From: Moniliella sp. 'wahieum'
Lineage: Eukaryota > Basidiomycota > Moniliellomycetes > Moniliellales > Moniliellaceae
Direction: 5' to 3'
NCBI GenBank assembly: GCA_003971905.1
Contig: RSEE01000069.1
Coordinates: 62,001-126,000 of the forward strand
DNA: 64,000 nt
Part shown: positions 35,832-47,545 of the stretch, piece by piece
How positions within the stretch are numbered: the first letter of the stretch is position 1
How the letters are laid out: every line of letters starts with the position of its first letter
Notes under the pieces: generated by a model
The model's input: only the letters and a program-made list of their open reading frames with translations
The model's database searches: none
What the model was told of the DNA's origin: nothing
Position numbers and translations under genes: made by a program

Positions 35832-37163
35832 TCACGGCGAGGGATAGTAGGCGCTGGCCAGGGTCTGGCGGGCATGGGAAGCAATCCACTCGTGGGTCTT
35901 GCCGCCAGGATGATACTCGTCCCAAACTAGCAATGGCATTGGTCAGTACAGTTCGTCCCCTCTTCCCCCCCCCCCGCCTTCCGTCACTCTGCATCAGCCA
36001 AAGATGAGACCCACGTACACAAGTAACGAGAGGGATCGGGACAGACGGTGCGTCGCAGCAGTGCGCCGGTCTGAGGGTCCCGCTCCTGTTTCAGACAAGC
36101 ATCCTGGACATTATCAAATCGCCTACCACGCCAGCCGCCAGGTCTTGGTACAGTTTCTCCTGTTGCCAGAAGATGATGCGGGCCGAAGAAGTAGATGAGG
36201 TAGGTGGGGTAGCCAAGACGAGCTGCGAAGCACTTGTACCTGCGGGCAAGAGGTTGCGATTTTCCTCTGCTTCGTACGAGACAAGATGGGCAAAGTACGT
36301 GCGAAAGGTGGTGACAAAGAGATGGAAGAAGGTATCCTGTGGCGAGCCGGGGGCAGGATGATGTTTATGGTACCACGGACTGTATCCCAAGGCCGGCACC
36401 GAGGGAACGAGGAAATGACGACCACCTATCCAGCCAATAACGTGTTAGGTGTGCCCGGAGCAACCGAGGATGGACGTACCTCGCTCCTTGAGCAGATGAA
36501 TCACATGCACAATCGCTCTTGCCACGCTCTGGGCCAAGTCGATTGGATCTTCACCGGGCTGGAGCGCTCCATAGAACGCATCGTTCGAGCCACCTGAAGT
36601 AGTCCACGTCAACATGGCACGCTTCCCATGTTGTCAGCGTTACGCGGAAGGGTACGCACCAGTGACGACGTACAACGCGTCGGGGTCGACTTTATGTTGA
36701 GTCAGGTATCGTTCCACTACCTCCAACACCGATGGAACCGGTAGGTTCATCAAGGCGCCCGAGTACCCCTGTACACGGGAATTGTTGACGGTAGCGCCGC
36801 CATAGGCCAAGTCTTGCAAATGGTTTCCCGCAAGCTGATGGGCCACATGCTCGATCCACGTTGGTCCATCGGAGAAGCGGCCGCTGTACACCAGTGTACA
36901 CCCCGTTAATCCGTGCTACACTCACCCAACGACAATGTACGTACTTGAAGTAACCCGGGGTCGTCGGGCCAGGTCCGGTTGGAGTAAAGGAAGGTGCCAT
37001 TCCCATTGTCCGAAAGCGAGTCCCCCCAGAGGACAATCTGCGAGAAGCTCGGCTCCCTGGCCGGTGCGGGGGCCGCAGCGCGGGGGAGCACCATTGCCCT
37101 AGCCAGACCGATAAGGAGTGCCGCCAAAGGGAAGAGAAAGAGCTGTGGGGTGCGGTTCATCAT
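35832..37163 (-). CDS. Secreted GDSL/SGNH-family esterase
   Basis: Ser-hydrolase of the GDSL group, closest by layout to fungal carbohydrate-esterase-16-like acetylesterases. The start MMNRTPQLFLFPLAALLIGL (37163) is a signal peptide. Block I SQIVLWGDSLSDNGNGTF carries the nucleophile Ser. An intron (about 36956-36893) follows, then SGRFSDGPTWIEHVAHQLAG and LAYGGATVNNSRVQGYSG (block II Gly). The next exon gives GGSNDAFYGALQPGEDPIDL (block III Asn) and another intron (about 36479-36428). Then come GRHFLVPSVPALGYSPWYHK and FFHLFVTTFRTYFAHL, and after a last intron (about 36016-35927) VWDEYHPGGKTHEWIA with the Asp-x-x-His pair (block V). The stop is at 35834-35832. All catalytic residues are present and size (about 330 residues) is normal. 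Substrate cannot be read from sequence. Confidence 0.85.
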
Positions 37164-37926
37164 GGCCAACCGTGGGATGGGGCCAACGGCAGACGTGCGA
37201 AGAAAAGGAGATAAGTGGACGATGGACCAGCTGCGGAACCAAGCACACACCCCTTGGGTCTTACTAGTTACTGCCAATCTCAAAGTTTCAACCGACCTCG
37301 GTCCTGTTTCTGTGAGGATCTTGGATCCGATGCATCCATGATGCATGATCTCGCAAGTTTGCCACGAGCCGCTACGAACGCACCACGCTGATTGCCCGCG
37401 TTGCGCCCCTGTGTTGGTATCGACGCCATGCCCAAGGCAAGGCGATGGCCAGCGTGGCGTGCAGCTCACACGCATTCTTCAGCAACCCACTATGTATCCA
37501 AACAGTCCCACCTTGTTGGCCTGAAGCACATGCAGGAAGTCATTGCGATCTTCGAGATGCTGGTATGGTACAGATGCTGATAGACAAGACCCGCACCAGG
37601 GAAAGAGCGATGCGCCCAAGAGGAGGCCAAGCGGTGGCCGCTTCTGCCAGGCACAGCCTGCCGAGGAAAGGGGAAGAGGATGTCAAAGCAGCTTAGTTGG
37701 TTTGCCCTAGTTCGTACCTTGCTTTCCGTGCCCAGCCAGCGTTGGAGGCAGGAGACGGATCCCAAAGACTTGGCGGCTCAATTCAAGGTATACAAGTCAC
37801 TGTCGGGTGGGTCGGGGCAGGAAGTGAAAGGCATAGGCAAAAAGAGCGAACGGAGAAAAAAGGGGTGGGGTGGAATGCAACAGACATCGGAAAGGTGGGA
37901 GAGAGGCAGGGGAGGGGGACAGGGAT
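37164..37926. other. Spacer between esterase and YPD1
   Basis: Promoter of the esterase and 3' flank of YPD1. A short - strand ORF at 37490-37765 has no recognisable domain. Nothing else supported. Confidence 0.5.
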
Positions 37927-38432
37927 TCACTCATCTTCCTCCTCCTCCTCGTCGGCATAGAACTTCTTGAGCACCGCCTCAGCCTCGGCATACTGCGTCT
38001 TGACGTCCCCCAATGTGGATTGCAGCTTGGCACCGCTTCGTCGTGGGTCAGATCAACCGACGCACTGGCGTCCTTGAGGCGGCCGTAGTGCTGGATGCGC
38101 TCGCAGCTGTCGCGCACCTTGATGACGCCACAGGCGGCGGAGGAGCCTTGAGAAAGTGGCCGAGCTCGCTAAGCTTGGTAAGGTCGTCGTTGGCAAAGGC
38201 GTGGTCCATCTGGTGGAAGGTGTCCTCGGCCTGGTCAAAGTAGTTGAACACAATCTCCTTGCTAAACTCGTGGTCGTCCTCGTCCATCTCGAGGAGCTGG
38301 TCAAAGATGTCCGAGTCGATGACGTCTGGGGGCAGCTGCGCGTCGGGGGGGCGGGGGAGGGGGGAGGTGAGTGGGGGGCGCGCAGAGGAGCAGGTGCGGG
38401 GCGGCGGGACATACGAGAGCAGCTTCAGCCAT
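37927..38432 (-). CDS. YPD1: Histidine phosphotransfer protein Ypd1
   Basis: Relays phosphate from a hybrid sensor kinase to the response regulators Ssk1/Skn7 in osmotic and oxidative stress signalling. Exon 1 is MAEAAL (38432-38415). An intron with GTATGT donor and GCGCAG acceptor follows. Exon 2 begins LPPDVIDSDIFDQLLEMDED, then HEFSKEIVFNYFDQAEDTFH, LTKLSELGHFLK, GSSAACGVIKVRDSCERIQH, and the end KTQYAEAEAVLKKFYADEEE with an acidic tail. The phospho-accepting His is in GHFLKGSSA, the HPt consensus. Length of about 140 residues fits. Two single-base frame changes are apparent, one inside the GHFLK-GSSA motif (one G short) and one after DEA. Confidence 0.92.
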
Positions 38433-39534
38433 GGTTGGATGCACTGGGTAGGGGTGGTGGCAAACGGCGAGCAGCGCGGCCACTTGGCGTGGACCGAGGC
38501 GGATGGCCGGAATGGATGCAGTTGGGAGGGGCTAACCCTACTGCGCGGCCGCTCGTCACGCGTCAGCGGTCGCAGCCGAGCGCGTCAGCTCAGCCTTGGG
38601 GGAGGGGGGGCGGGCACTGGCGCTGTGCGGGGCGTGCGCCCACAGGCGGGTGCTGGGGGATGGCGCTGGGGCTGGCGCGGGGGCCCGTGCGTCGCCGCGC
38701 CCAGGCAGAGCGCCCGCGGGCTGCGGCTCGGAGCAGCTTGCGCCACCAGCGCCAGCACCAGTGCCCGCCCGCCTTCTTCCCAGCGGAACGCCCATTCCGC
38801 CCCTGCGTCCCACTCGCCCCCGCCCGCGCCACCGCTCCTACTCAGCCTCGATGATACAGGCCGCTCAGCTTGCTCGCCATCAGCCGTCATCCATCGCCGC
38901 CGCAATCCACCTCGCCTCTCCCTGCGGCCTGAGACGCAGGCCCATTTGTGGAAGCTCGCGAGGAGGGAGCGTCTGAGGCTTGAGCTTGAGCTTGAGCCAC
39001 TGAGCGTGATAAACTTGCGACAGGGCTTGAAGCTTGGAACTCTTGATGTTTGAAGCTTGGACAGTCTAAGCCTCAAGCTCCACACGCTCCACAAGCTCCC
39101 CAAGCCTCTGACAACCCCCTTCTATGGTGGGACCCTACGCCCTCTGCGCCACGACTGTCCCGGCCATCTGCGCGGGCAAGTATGTAGACGATTGTTGACG
39201 TTGAGGCACTTTGACGGTCAAGCTTCCAGAGATGTCCCAAGCTAGCTTGTAATTGCGCTTGATCACTGATCGATGATAACAGAAGTATCTGACTACGGTG
39301 CTGCTGGGCCTTAAGTTATAGTCACTCACTCGCATCAAATCCATCCAATTTTTGACAGGAGAAAGTTGTTTCGTACAAGGGGGGCGGCATGAGCCTAGCA
39401 GGGGCAACAGGGGCAAAAGGGTCGCATTGACGTTGCTGTCACGATATAAGGGGAGGTGTGTTGGTGCAGGACGAGATGCACAAGTTGGCGCTCAATGTGT
39501 ATGTTCAGGTGTAACCTCTGTGGGATCGAGATGA
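38433..39534. other. Spacer upstream of YPD1
   Basis: No gene supported. GC-rich to about 38850. Then a GAGCTT hexamer run (about 38978-38998) with scattered AAGCTTG words to 39060, then unstructured sequence to the 3' end of the eIF4G gene. Confidence 0.5.
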
Positions 39535-42500
39535 TCAACCAACGTCAAGAAGGAAGGGAACAGTGAAAGAGAAGAGACGAATCAGTATGGATGGAAAGGC
39601 CAAGGAAAGCCGTAGGGAGGTTAAACTGGACTTCAAGTCAACAACCGCGTCTTGACTGCCTTCAAACAACTTGGCCTCGCCGGCTTGTTTCGCAGCCGCC
39701 CGCACTTCAGGAAGCTCGAAATCGTCTTGGTCCTGAATGTAGGTACAAGCCAGACGCTCAATCCTCCAAGGGCAGCTGGCGTGTCCCAGGAGCAGGGATG
39801 GCAAGAAAGGACAGGGTGCGGGATGTCCACTGGTCATCGAGTGCCGCCTCAAGGGCAGAGCGGAACCCCTTCTCCACTTGTGCAGGCGATATTAACGCCC
39901 TCTCACCCATGCCGTAAAGAGCCGGCCCGTCGCTTCCACCACACTCACTTTTTTGTTCAAGGTAGGCTGGACAAACGCCTCCACCATCTCGCCTCTCCAT
40001 ATGGGCGGAAGGCTGCTTGCTGCCGCCACCGCCGCATCAATGGTTTGAATGGCAAACCATTCTTCAACGTCGTTGCGGATCCGCTGTTGAGCGTCCGCTC
40101 GGCTCATAGTATCTCCCGATCATTTCCTGATGTAGAGGACGGGGACGATTTCTTCTCCTCCTGCTCATCACTCGCAAGAAGCGCAACAAAGTAGTTGCTA
40201 GACGCGAGGCTTCGCGTGTCCGAGGTGAGTTTCCCCGTTTGAACAAGTTGGTCCAGATAGGACTCTTTCCAGTACTCGAGGCATCGATGGGGACAAATTC
40301 TGTTGGCTGGGATGCACCTCCTTCCTTTGGCACTATGCTGGACATGCGCGGTGCTGCAGCACTCGGATGAAAGGGTGCAAAGAGGGAGAGGTGCACTGGT
40401 CGACCCAGGTGAATGCCTTTTTGTTTCCATTGTGGGGAAAGGGTTTTGGCCATTGAGAGTGGGGTTGGATGGTGTTCGCTCTCCCGTCCCTCCTGTCTGG
40501 TTGGATGTTAAGTCGTCTCGCATCAAGCTGCGAGATCCACTTGTTCCTTCGTAGTTCAAGAAGGTCAAGGATCATGAACCGTGCTCGGGAACTCATGCGG
40601 CTGAGTACTCAACTGATCAAACGGGTGTAAATGTCCTGCACGTTATTCCTCTGTACGAACCAGGCCTCATTTTGGCTGCAGGCCCACCGCTCATCCTTGT
40701 TGGGCCAGATGAGTGGCAATGAGTTGATCCATCTTGGGTCCGACGGCCTGAGCCAGTTGTACCCCCTTCTCAATCTCATCCTCCTCTAACTCGTGCTCAT
40801 TGCTGAGCAAGGTGTTTCAAACAGCTGATCACGATCGTCTCCTTCACCAGGCCAAGTTGAAAAGCGAACCGATGAATTGCAGCAGCCCCAGTGTTCGTCG
40901 TTGCCTTGTGCCTCGTAATACTCGTCGGTCATTACCGCCGCCTCACCAAGCTTTTTGAACCGCGTCCGCTCGGCCAGCGCATCCTCTGCAAGTTGCTTCT
41001 CCTTCTCCTTTTCCCCATTCGCTTCTCGGGCTGCCACCTGGTCAGGCGGAAATCGGCCCAGGTCGATTCAAAATCGACTTGGCAACGTCGGAGGAGCAAT
41101 GCGCGGAACAGTTTCCCGCCTCCAAGTTCGGACGTAAGGCAGACCGAATGCTTTGATCGATGGAACGCACAAGAGTGTCACACAGCTGGGCATAAATTTG
41201 GGAAAAGTTGGGCTCATCAATCGTTTTGGCAAAGATCATGTCGATCACCAGTTGCATCGTCTCCGCTTCTTCTTCCTCACACTCTTGTTGGTCCATTCAA
41301 TGATTTGGGCTGACGGCCGGGAAGTTGACAGCTGTCAGCTTGTTCAGTAGGGACTTGATCTTCCGTGCTGGTTGCTCTGCCAAGCTCTTATGAACCATCG
41401 ATGACGAGGTAAAACTGTGTGGTATCCAGCGATTTTCCCTGTGCAGCAAGGGTGTAGAAGAAACGGAAGGGGAGGGGATGAGGCCTGGTATGCGTAAAGG
41501 TCTCCATTGCGTGCTTCCGTCACTGTTGAAACGAATCGTATCCGGTGGCCTGAAGGGGAGGCCTCCATAGGCCTGAAGGATAGAGGCCGACGATGGTGAA
41601 TATGGCGGAAAGGAGCTCAAGGGTCCATTGAAAGTCTCGGTCGCCGGCTGTGATGATGTTGGGCACATTGATTTGGGATAATGGGGCCGGTAAGGCATGT
41701 GTTACACTACCGTGTGAGTTGTGCCGCCATGTGGAGAGGGATGGATGGGATGAGTGACATGTCCCCGAAAGTGGTCGTCAAACAGATGTTTGAACCGCAA
41801 CAAGAACTCGATTGTGTACCTTGTTTCCCCATGTTACTGCTCAGAGCCGAGGTCTGGACCGATGAAGGGCACACCACTTTCGCGGGATCCACTGGCAAAG
41901 CAGAATACCGGAATGCTGTTGAATTTAACCCTTTTGGCGGCGATAGGAACGAATTGGTATGCGAGGGAGAACTCCCAACAGATGAACTGCCTCCGACCAA
42001 GGAGTTTGAAAGGGAGGCTTGAGCTCGTCGGGCTGCTTAGGGCAGGCAGAATTCTGGTTGTGGACCGCAGAGTTGTAACGCGACGAGGTGTCTGACCGGA
42101 TAATAGGCTTGCCGGCATGGAAGTGTGTTTGACGGTTTTCTCACGTGCCTCTCTTGGGGGGTAGGTCGCTTCCCCCTCATTTACAGTTGGGAGAACAGGG
42201 ATGGTCAGGGACACCATTTTGGCCTTCTGTCACTTTGAGTTTGAAATCCGGTCGTCCCTGTTCTTTCGAGTATAGTCGTAGATAAGGCCTCTTCCTTGAC
42301 GAGTTAGCTTTGTGAACCCCTGCACTTGCACCTTCTCTTTCTCGTATGGTGCCTTGACTTCAGCCTGTTCCTTCTCAGCCTCACTTTCAGCATCAGTTTC
42401 GGCCTTCTTGCTAGCCTCGACTTCCGTCTCCACTCCTACTCCAGTCGCTTCCTCCCCATTGGCTTTGGCCTTATCCTCATTCTGCGCTTTGAAGACCCTG

Positions 42501-43692
42501 TTGGCTTCATCCTCCACTGGTTTAGACTTGGCTTCATCCTCCCTTTTGATATTGGCCTCTTCCCCCGGAACGTTGACGTCAATATCCGCTTTGACCCTGG
42601 CTTGGGCCACGGCTTCGGCCTTCGCTTCCGCTTTCACTTTCGTCTGGAGCTCCTGTTCTAACTGGAACATAGGTTTCCCCTCCTCAACTGTTCGGGTATG
42701 CTGCTGGTGAAGCCCGACGTGCTGATCCTCTTCATCTTGCATCACTTCGTTCCAGGTCTCATGAGGGGGGGCAGGACCCGGGTCCGGGTCGGGTAGCGAG
42801 CTGCTCTTCTACTGAACGAAACGGAATGAGAAGAAGGCTTGGATCAGGCGCCCAGGTTACTTGGCGACGGAATGCAGCGTACCAACCCGAGCAGGTTTCG
42901 GGTTCACCATCGGCTCCCAAATGCAACGGCCAAATGGGGCCAACGTAGCAGGTTGCTGGGCCAACTGGATTTTGCTCAGTTTCGACAGCGTGATGGGCTG
43001 GTGACTTGCCGGGTCAAGGATGGGGATCACCTTGTTGTTCGCACGCCGGCGGGATGACGAAACTCGCGCGTGTGCGGGTTGAGTGGCGCGGCGGTCGTAG
43101 CTTGACTGGTAGGCGCGGTGGTAAGCAAGGAAGAATAGGGAGAAGGCGAAGGGTGTTGCCCTGACGGGAGTGGGAGTGGGGATGGGGGTAGGGGGGTAGC
43201 GTACCTCGCTGCAGGCGGTGGGGCAGGGCAATAAAATGGCGGCGCAAAGTAAGGGCGGGGCAAGTGATGCATGTTGGGGCTGTTGGTGATGAAGCTGGGA
43301 AGCGGGACCGGTTGAGGTGCAGGCGAGGGTGTCCGCACGTTGGACAAGTGCGGGTCCGAGTATGCGTGCCCCTCGACAACGAAGGTGGGAAGGGGGCCCA
43401 TTTATATTGGTGCTTGTCGGGGGACAATGGGGATGAACTGTGTGTCCCTGCGGACGGCGTGGTGCGTTGGCCGCCATGTCTCAAGTGCTTGTTCGACGAG
43501 CGCTGCGGGTGGGAGCGGGGAATGTGGATGGGGCCTCCACATCTGTGGCGAAAGCGCGTGTCAGGGCGTAGAACGTGAGAGCAACATACCCAAGAACAGA
43601 ATAAAGGATTGATCGTGCTTACTGCTGCTACCGGAGAAGTTTCCTTTAGCGGCTTCCGAGTATTTGGACTTCGGGCCGCCTTCGATGGTCAT
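39535..43692 (-). CDS. Translation initiation factor eIF4G
   Basis: Scaffold of the cap-binding complex, linking eIF4E, eIF4A, poly(A)-binding protein and the 40S-bound factors. The start MTIEGGPKSKYSEAAKGNFS (43692) is followed by an intron, a Pro/Ser-rich N-terminus, NNKVIPILDPAS, then a long acidic/Lys-rich region (42745-42230). An eIF4E-binding-type segment EFLLRFKHLFDDHF lies near 41800. The MIF4G domain starts ARKIKSLLNKLTAVNF (about 41370) and continues MQLVIDMIFAKTIDEPNFSQ, FKKLGEAAVMTDEYYEAQ, LEEDEIEKGVQLAQAVGPKM and SSRARFMILDLLELRRNKW (about 40590). An MA3-like C-terminal domain has RNDVEEWFAIQTIDAAVAAA (about 40080), SPAQVEKGFRSALEAALDD and FELPEVRAAAKQ. Domain order is the standard one. 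Frame changes are frequent across the whole gene, and the exact C-terminus is uncertain. Confidence 0.87.
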
Positions 43693-44632
43693 GTTAGGAT
43701 GGGATGGCGAAGAGTGTCGGGAGTGGTGGGAAGAGGGGTAGGCCAAGACTGGGAAGTGGGGAGGGGGGGCACGGAAGGTGGAGAGGGTGGGATACGACGG
43801 GGTGTTGTATCCTCCACCTTTGCATTTTGCCACTGCTCCTCTGTGGCCGGCTATCCAGTGTGGCCAAAGCGCCCAATATCCTCCGGCGGCCACAGCGGGA
43901 CCCTACTTTTTGACGTTCGCCTATATATCTCGCACGCATTGACCACAAACTCGTCTCGGGAGCACAAGCATTAGCTTTGTACATGACGCATTTGAGCGAC
44001 ATTGTAGCCGTGCGGCGCAGCTGTGCGGCGCAGTCTTTCTCCTGAACCGGGTCTATACGGCGAACGTTTGAACGCTCACTGAAGGCACGGCCATGGGGCG
44101 GGGTGTGTGGAGAGGGAAGGATGCCAATTACTCCATCACAGCCTCAAGTACGATACTTTTCCGGCGTAGGGGCGATACCTGGCCGACACTGAGTCTCACC
44201 CACGCTTTCGAGCTCCTCCCTTCTGCCTAATGCTGTTGCTCAGTCGCATACGATGCAGCCCTGATGGCTTACTTGGGACAAACCGAAAGACGAGGAATCT
44301 GTTCGGCAGGCAGGAGGGAGAGGGGGTAAGATGATGTAGCTAAGATCGAGGGTGCGCACGGCAAAGCAGGAGTACGAGAGGCGAGCCAAAGCCAGTGGCT
44401 AAGGTATGGAAGAGAGAGGATGGGCAGAGAGCATGATATGCTTGGATCCAACAGCAGAAAAAACACAGGGGCGTACAGGTGAACACTGTGGCCCAGCCAC
44501 AGCATGGGCGGGCCAGGCAAGTGGGTGAGGAAGAGGGGGCAGGGGCGGACAGGGCGGGACAAAAGAGGAGGAAAGGAGAGGAGAAAGGAATGGGATGAAT
44601 GAGGGAAGAGAAGCCAGAGAAAAACGGAGAGG
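43693..44632. other. Spacer between eIF4G and the cyclin gene
   Basis: Promoter side of eIF4G and 3' flank of the cyclin gene. No supported gene; ORFs on the - strand at 44269-44891 are Leu/Pro/Ser low-complexity readings of CT-rich sequence. Confidence 0.5.
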
Positions 44633-46143
44633 TCAGACCCACTTGCACCGTTCTTCCAACGGGTACACCACTGCCGTTTCTTTCCGCCCAGGGGGCAACA
44701 CGACTGCCTGTGCCGACGACTGAGCCGGGGTGAGGGGCACAGGAGAAGTGAGCGAATGGGGGAAGTAGCCTGCCGGACTGGCGCTGGTGGAAGAATAACT
44801 CAACCGCGGCACTGCCTTGACCGATGGACTGGGACCAGGGGGGAAGACGGGGTCGGCGGCCGAGGCGGAGAGGGAAGCGTTCGAGAAGCAATTCTGGGCC
44901 GGGATGACGAGGCTGGGTGGCCGCGAGCGCGCAGCCACGGTGTATGTGGGAGGAGCAAATGCCGAGGTAGACGCGACGGTGGCAGGGTAAGAGTTGCCGA
45001 CGGTCAAGGCGCGGGCGGGGCGGGTGGTGGTGTAGAGCGGTTGCTGCTGGGTCAGGCCCGGGGCCGAGTAAGTCCGAACGGGTTGGATAGGTTCTGGCAG
45101 GTAGACGGGAGAGGAGCTTGCCAGTGTAGACCGTTCCGCCGTCGGGATTGTGGGCGGGACTGGCGAGGCCGCGGATGCAGCTGCCGAACTAGGCGCAACA
45201 CACGTGAGGTAGATGTATTGGTCCAAATGAACCATAGGGTCGTTGAGGGTTTGGGTGAACCGTTCCAGCTCTTCAGGGGAGACATTGACTTGGAAGTTCA
45301 GGAAGCCGAACAATTCCCGCTCCATGTGGTTTACCTCTGAGAGTGAAAACAGTCCCTGCCCCACAATGGTCCAGGATTTGTTTGAATACGTGTCATCGCA
45401 CACAGCTTTGCTCGCCAGCATCAGCGCGCTGAGAAAGAGCGGGTGGCCCGCAGAGCCTCGGGCGGCAGGGAAATGTTGCTTGAGTCGCCTGAGTAAGTAC
45501 AAGGTCTGGTACGTCACTAGGCTTGGCAAGCGCGTGCGATATAGGGCGTATGCGACGAACTCGGCCAGGCGCGGAGCTGGCTTTTGGCTTGCGCCCACAC
45601 GGGGAGGTGAACCATCTCGGCTGCTGTCTGGGCACTCAAACAGGAGATTGACAAAGCGTTCACACAGAAGTGATATTGCTAGGAAAGGGGCCACGGGATT
45701 CAAGTCAGCGTCACTCCTTAGAAAGCAAAAGGTACAGTAAGAGAGGAGTGCCGGCACATACACTTGAATCCGTAGAAGGGATCGTAGTCTTTTTTCCGCT
45801 CACTGGCGGCGGGCTTGGTGTTGGAAGTGGCTGCAGCAGTTGACGCAGAGACAGTGGATGCGGATGCGGATGCGGATGCAGATGTGAATGCGGATACAGG
45901 GGCGGGAACATCACTGACACCAACCGTGGTGCCCGCAGGGGCAGCGGTGGTCGAAGTGTAAGCACTGATGCGAGAAGATTGTTGTTGATGCGTGTGCTGT
46001 TGAGGCGGGCCGGTTGCAGAAGCCGGGATGTAGCGGGGCATGGCAGAGAAGGAGTTGGCACGGGCCCGGGCGGCGGCCGATACCGACCAGGCGGGCACAA
46101 CGGCGGGGGCAACAGTCGCAGTGGCGGTAGAGGTCATGGCCAT
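44633..46143 (-). CDS. Pcl1/Pcl2-like (Pho85-type) cyclin
   Basis: Partner of a Pho85-type cyclin-dependent kinase, typically at G1 and in polarity control. Exon 1 starts MAMTSTATATVAP (46143), is Ala/Ser/Thr-rich with an (SA)n run, and ends KKDYDPFYGFK. The intron 45761-45679 (GTATGT...CCTAG) joins to SISLLCERFVNLLF. The cyclin box follows: APRLAEFVAYALYRTRLPSL, YLLRRLKQHFP, HPLFLSALMLASKAVCDDTY, SNKSWTIVGQGLFSLSEVNH and MERELFGFLNFQVNV. This DDTYSNKSW/MEREL pattern is characteristic of the Pcl1/2/9 group. A Pro/Ser/Thr-rich tail of about 170 residues ends EERCKWV at 44633. Unlike its neighbours, this gene reads without internal frame changes. Confidence 0.88.
45679..45761 (-). other. Intron of the cyclin gene
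   Basis: GTATGT donor, CCTAG acceptor, 83 nt; the join restores one continuous cyclin frame. Confidence 0.8.
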
Positions 46144-46786
46144 GGCAAACGATGGATCAGGCGCACAGGTGGGGGGATGGGAGCATGGAGGTATGGGGAA
46201 GGGAGAGGTGGGAAAGGGAAAGGAGGGCAATTGGTAGTGGAGGGGTAAGGAGAGGAGTAGAGGCGAGGATGGGACAAGACAGGGGCGACGGAAGGGCGTT
46301 GGTGAGAGCAAAAGAAAGGAGCGAAGGGCCAGGCAAGGGGTAGAAGAAAAGCGGGACGGTCAATGCAAAGAGCGAGTCTACGTACTGCGGCTGCTGGTGT
46401 CTGAGTTGTAACACAACAGGTGGCTGGCTGTGCGCTGACATGGAGACACGCCTTTTGGGTCGCGGCAGGTGGCCGTAACGCGCGTGACGCGTGACGGCGT
46501 GATGCTTCCAATCGTTGCTCATCGATGGGAAGCACAGGGTAGCACGCGGTGCACAGATCCACTGTCTGGCCATGTCCCCTGTCGCACAGCGGGGATAGCG
46601 CGCAGGGCCCGCCTCTTTCGCCCTTGTTCGGACGACCGTCCGTCCACAAGGAGTGCACAGGCGGGGTGGTGCTGGCTGCTCCCCACGGGAGCACAGACAA
46701 ATGGCGCCAGGGCCGTCGGGCGGGCACAGGCGCTCTGCCATCCTCCCAGTGCTGGCCGCGGTGAAAAGTTATCAACTTGAAGGCTG

Positions 46787-46842
46787 AAGCTTGAAGCTTG
46801 AAGCTTGAAGCTTGAAGCTTGAAGCTTGAAGCTTGAAGCTTG
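46787..46842. repeat. AAGCTTG heptamer array, 8 copies
   Basis: Eight perfect tandem copies. It repeats the 11.4 kb and 48.4 kb arrays exactly in unit and phase. Confidence 0.95.
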
Positions 46843-47016
46843 ACACCTCCACAATCGTCGCTGGGCGTTGCTGGCGGCGCGCGCGGGCGCAGACCGGGGG
46901 TGGTACGTTGGGTCCCAATGCTCCGCAGAGCGAGCACCTGAGAACACACACACGGTGGTCATCGGTGCGATGATCGAAGGCTAGATGACTAGCACTATGG
47001 ACCAAATGATCGATGA

Positions 47017-47044
47017 CTAGTAGCTAGTACCTAGTAACTAGTAA
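47017..47044. repeat. CTAGTAN heptamer array, 4 copies
   Basis: CTAGTAG, CTAGTAC, CTAGTAA, CTAGTAA. Only 6 bp separate it from the next heptamer array of a different sequence. Confidence 0.8.
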
Positions 47045-47050
47045 CTGAGC

Positions 47051-47078
47051 GTTTAACGTTTAACGTTTAACGTTTAAC
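47051..47078. repeat. GTTTAAC heptamer array, 4 copies
   Basis: Four perfect copies, each junction creating the self-complementary AACGTT. Confidence 0.9.
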
Positions 47079-47341
47079 GCGGACATTGAACGTACTGGAC
47101 GTCTGAACGCAATTTGGAAGTAGCCCTGGGGTGGCTGTCCGTAGATCTAGACTACGGGCGAGGAACACATCCCAGCCATGCACCCTACTGGCGTGTGAGA
47201 TACTCAAGAGTACCCATCCCTATCGACTATCTCCAGCCATTGACCATCCCACATCGAACATCCCTCCCACTCCAGGTACCCTGGGGGCTGAGGCTCGGCG
47301 CGCTGAGCCTCAGCCTGAGCACTTGAGCGATTATCTGGATT

Positions 47342-47362
47342 ATCGATCATCGATCATCGATC
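47342..47362. repeat. ATCGATC heptamer array, 3 copies
   Basis: Three perfect copies. It is the opposite-strand form of the GATCGAT array at 47397, so the pair forms an inverted repeat with a loop of about 35 bp. Confidence 0.85.
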
Positions 47363-47396
47363 ATTTACAGGCTCGAACAGGGAGCCCGTCATGTGT

Positions 47397-47417
47397 GATC
47401 GATGATCGATGATCGAT
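47397..47417. repeat. GATCGAT heptamer array, 3 copies
   Basis: Three perfect copies, same unit as 29856. Confidence 0.85.
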
Positions 47418-47477
47418 GACCTTCTTTCCAAAGGCCCAATGTCCTGTGCATCACCCGTCAAACTGCACTTGCGAACA

Positions 47478-47545
47478 TGCTAACGCCAATGCCGATGCCA
47501 ACGCCAATGCCGATGCCAACGCCAACGCCATCGCCATCGCCAATG
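47478..47545. repeat. Hexamer array (AACGCC/AATGCC/GATGCC)
   Basis: About eleven hexamers of the form RAYGCC or ATCGCC. It is one of the few non-heptamer arrays between genes. It translates as Ala-Asn repeats resembling the formin tail repeat near 1940, but no surrounding coding frame was found. Confidence 0.7.

Noticed and set aside
19158-47078. Telomeric repeats (GTGTAAG, GTTTAAC)
   Set aside because: Arrays are short and internal, several unrelated units coexist, and genes lie on both sides; none matches TTAGGG-type repeats.
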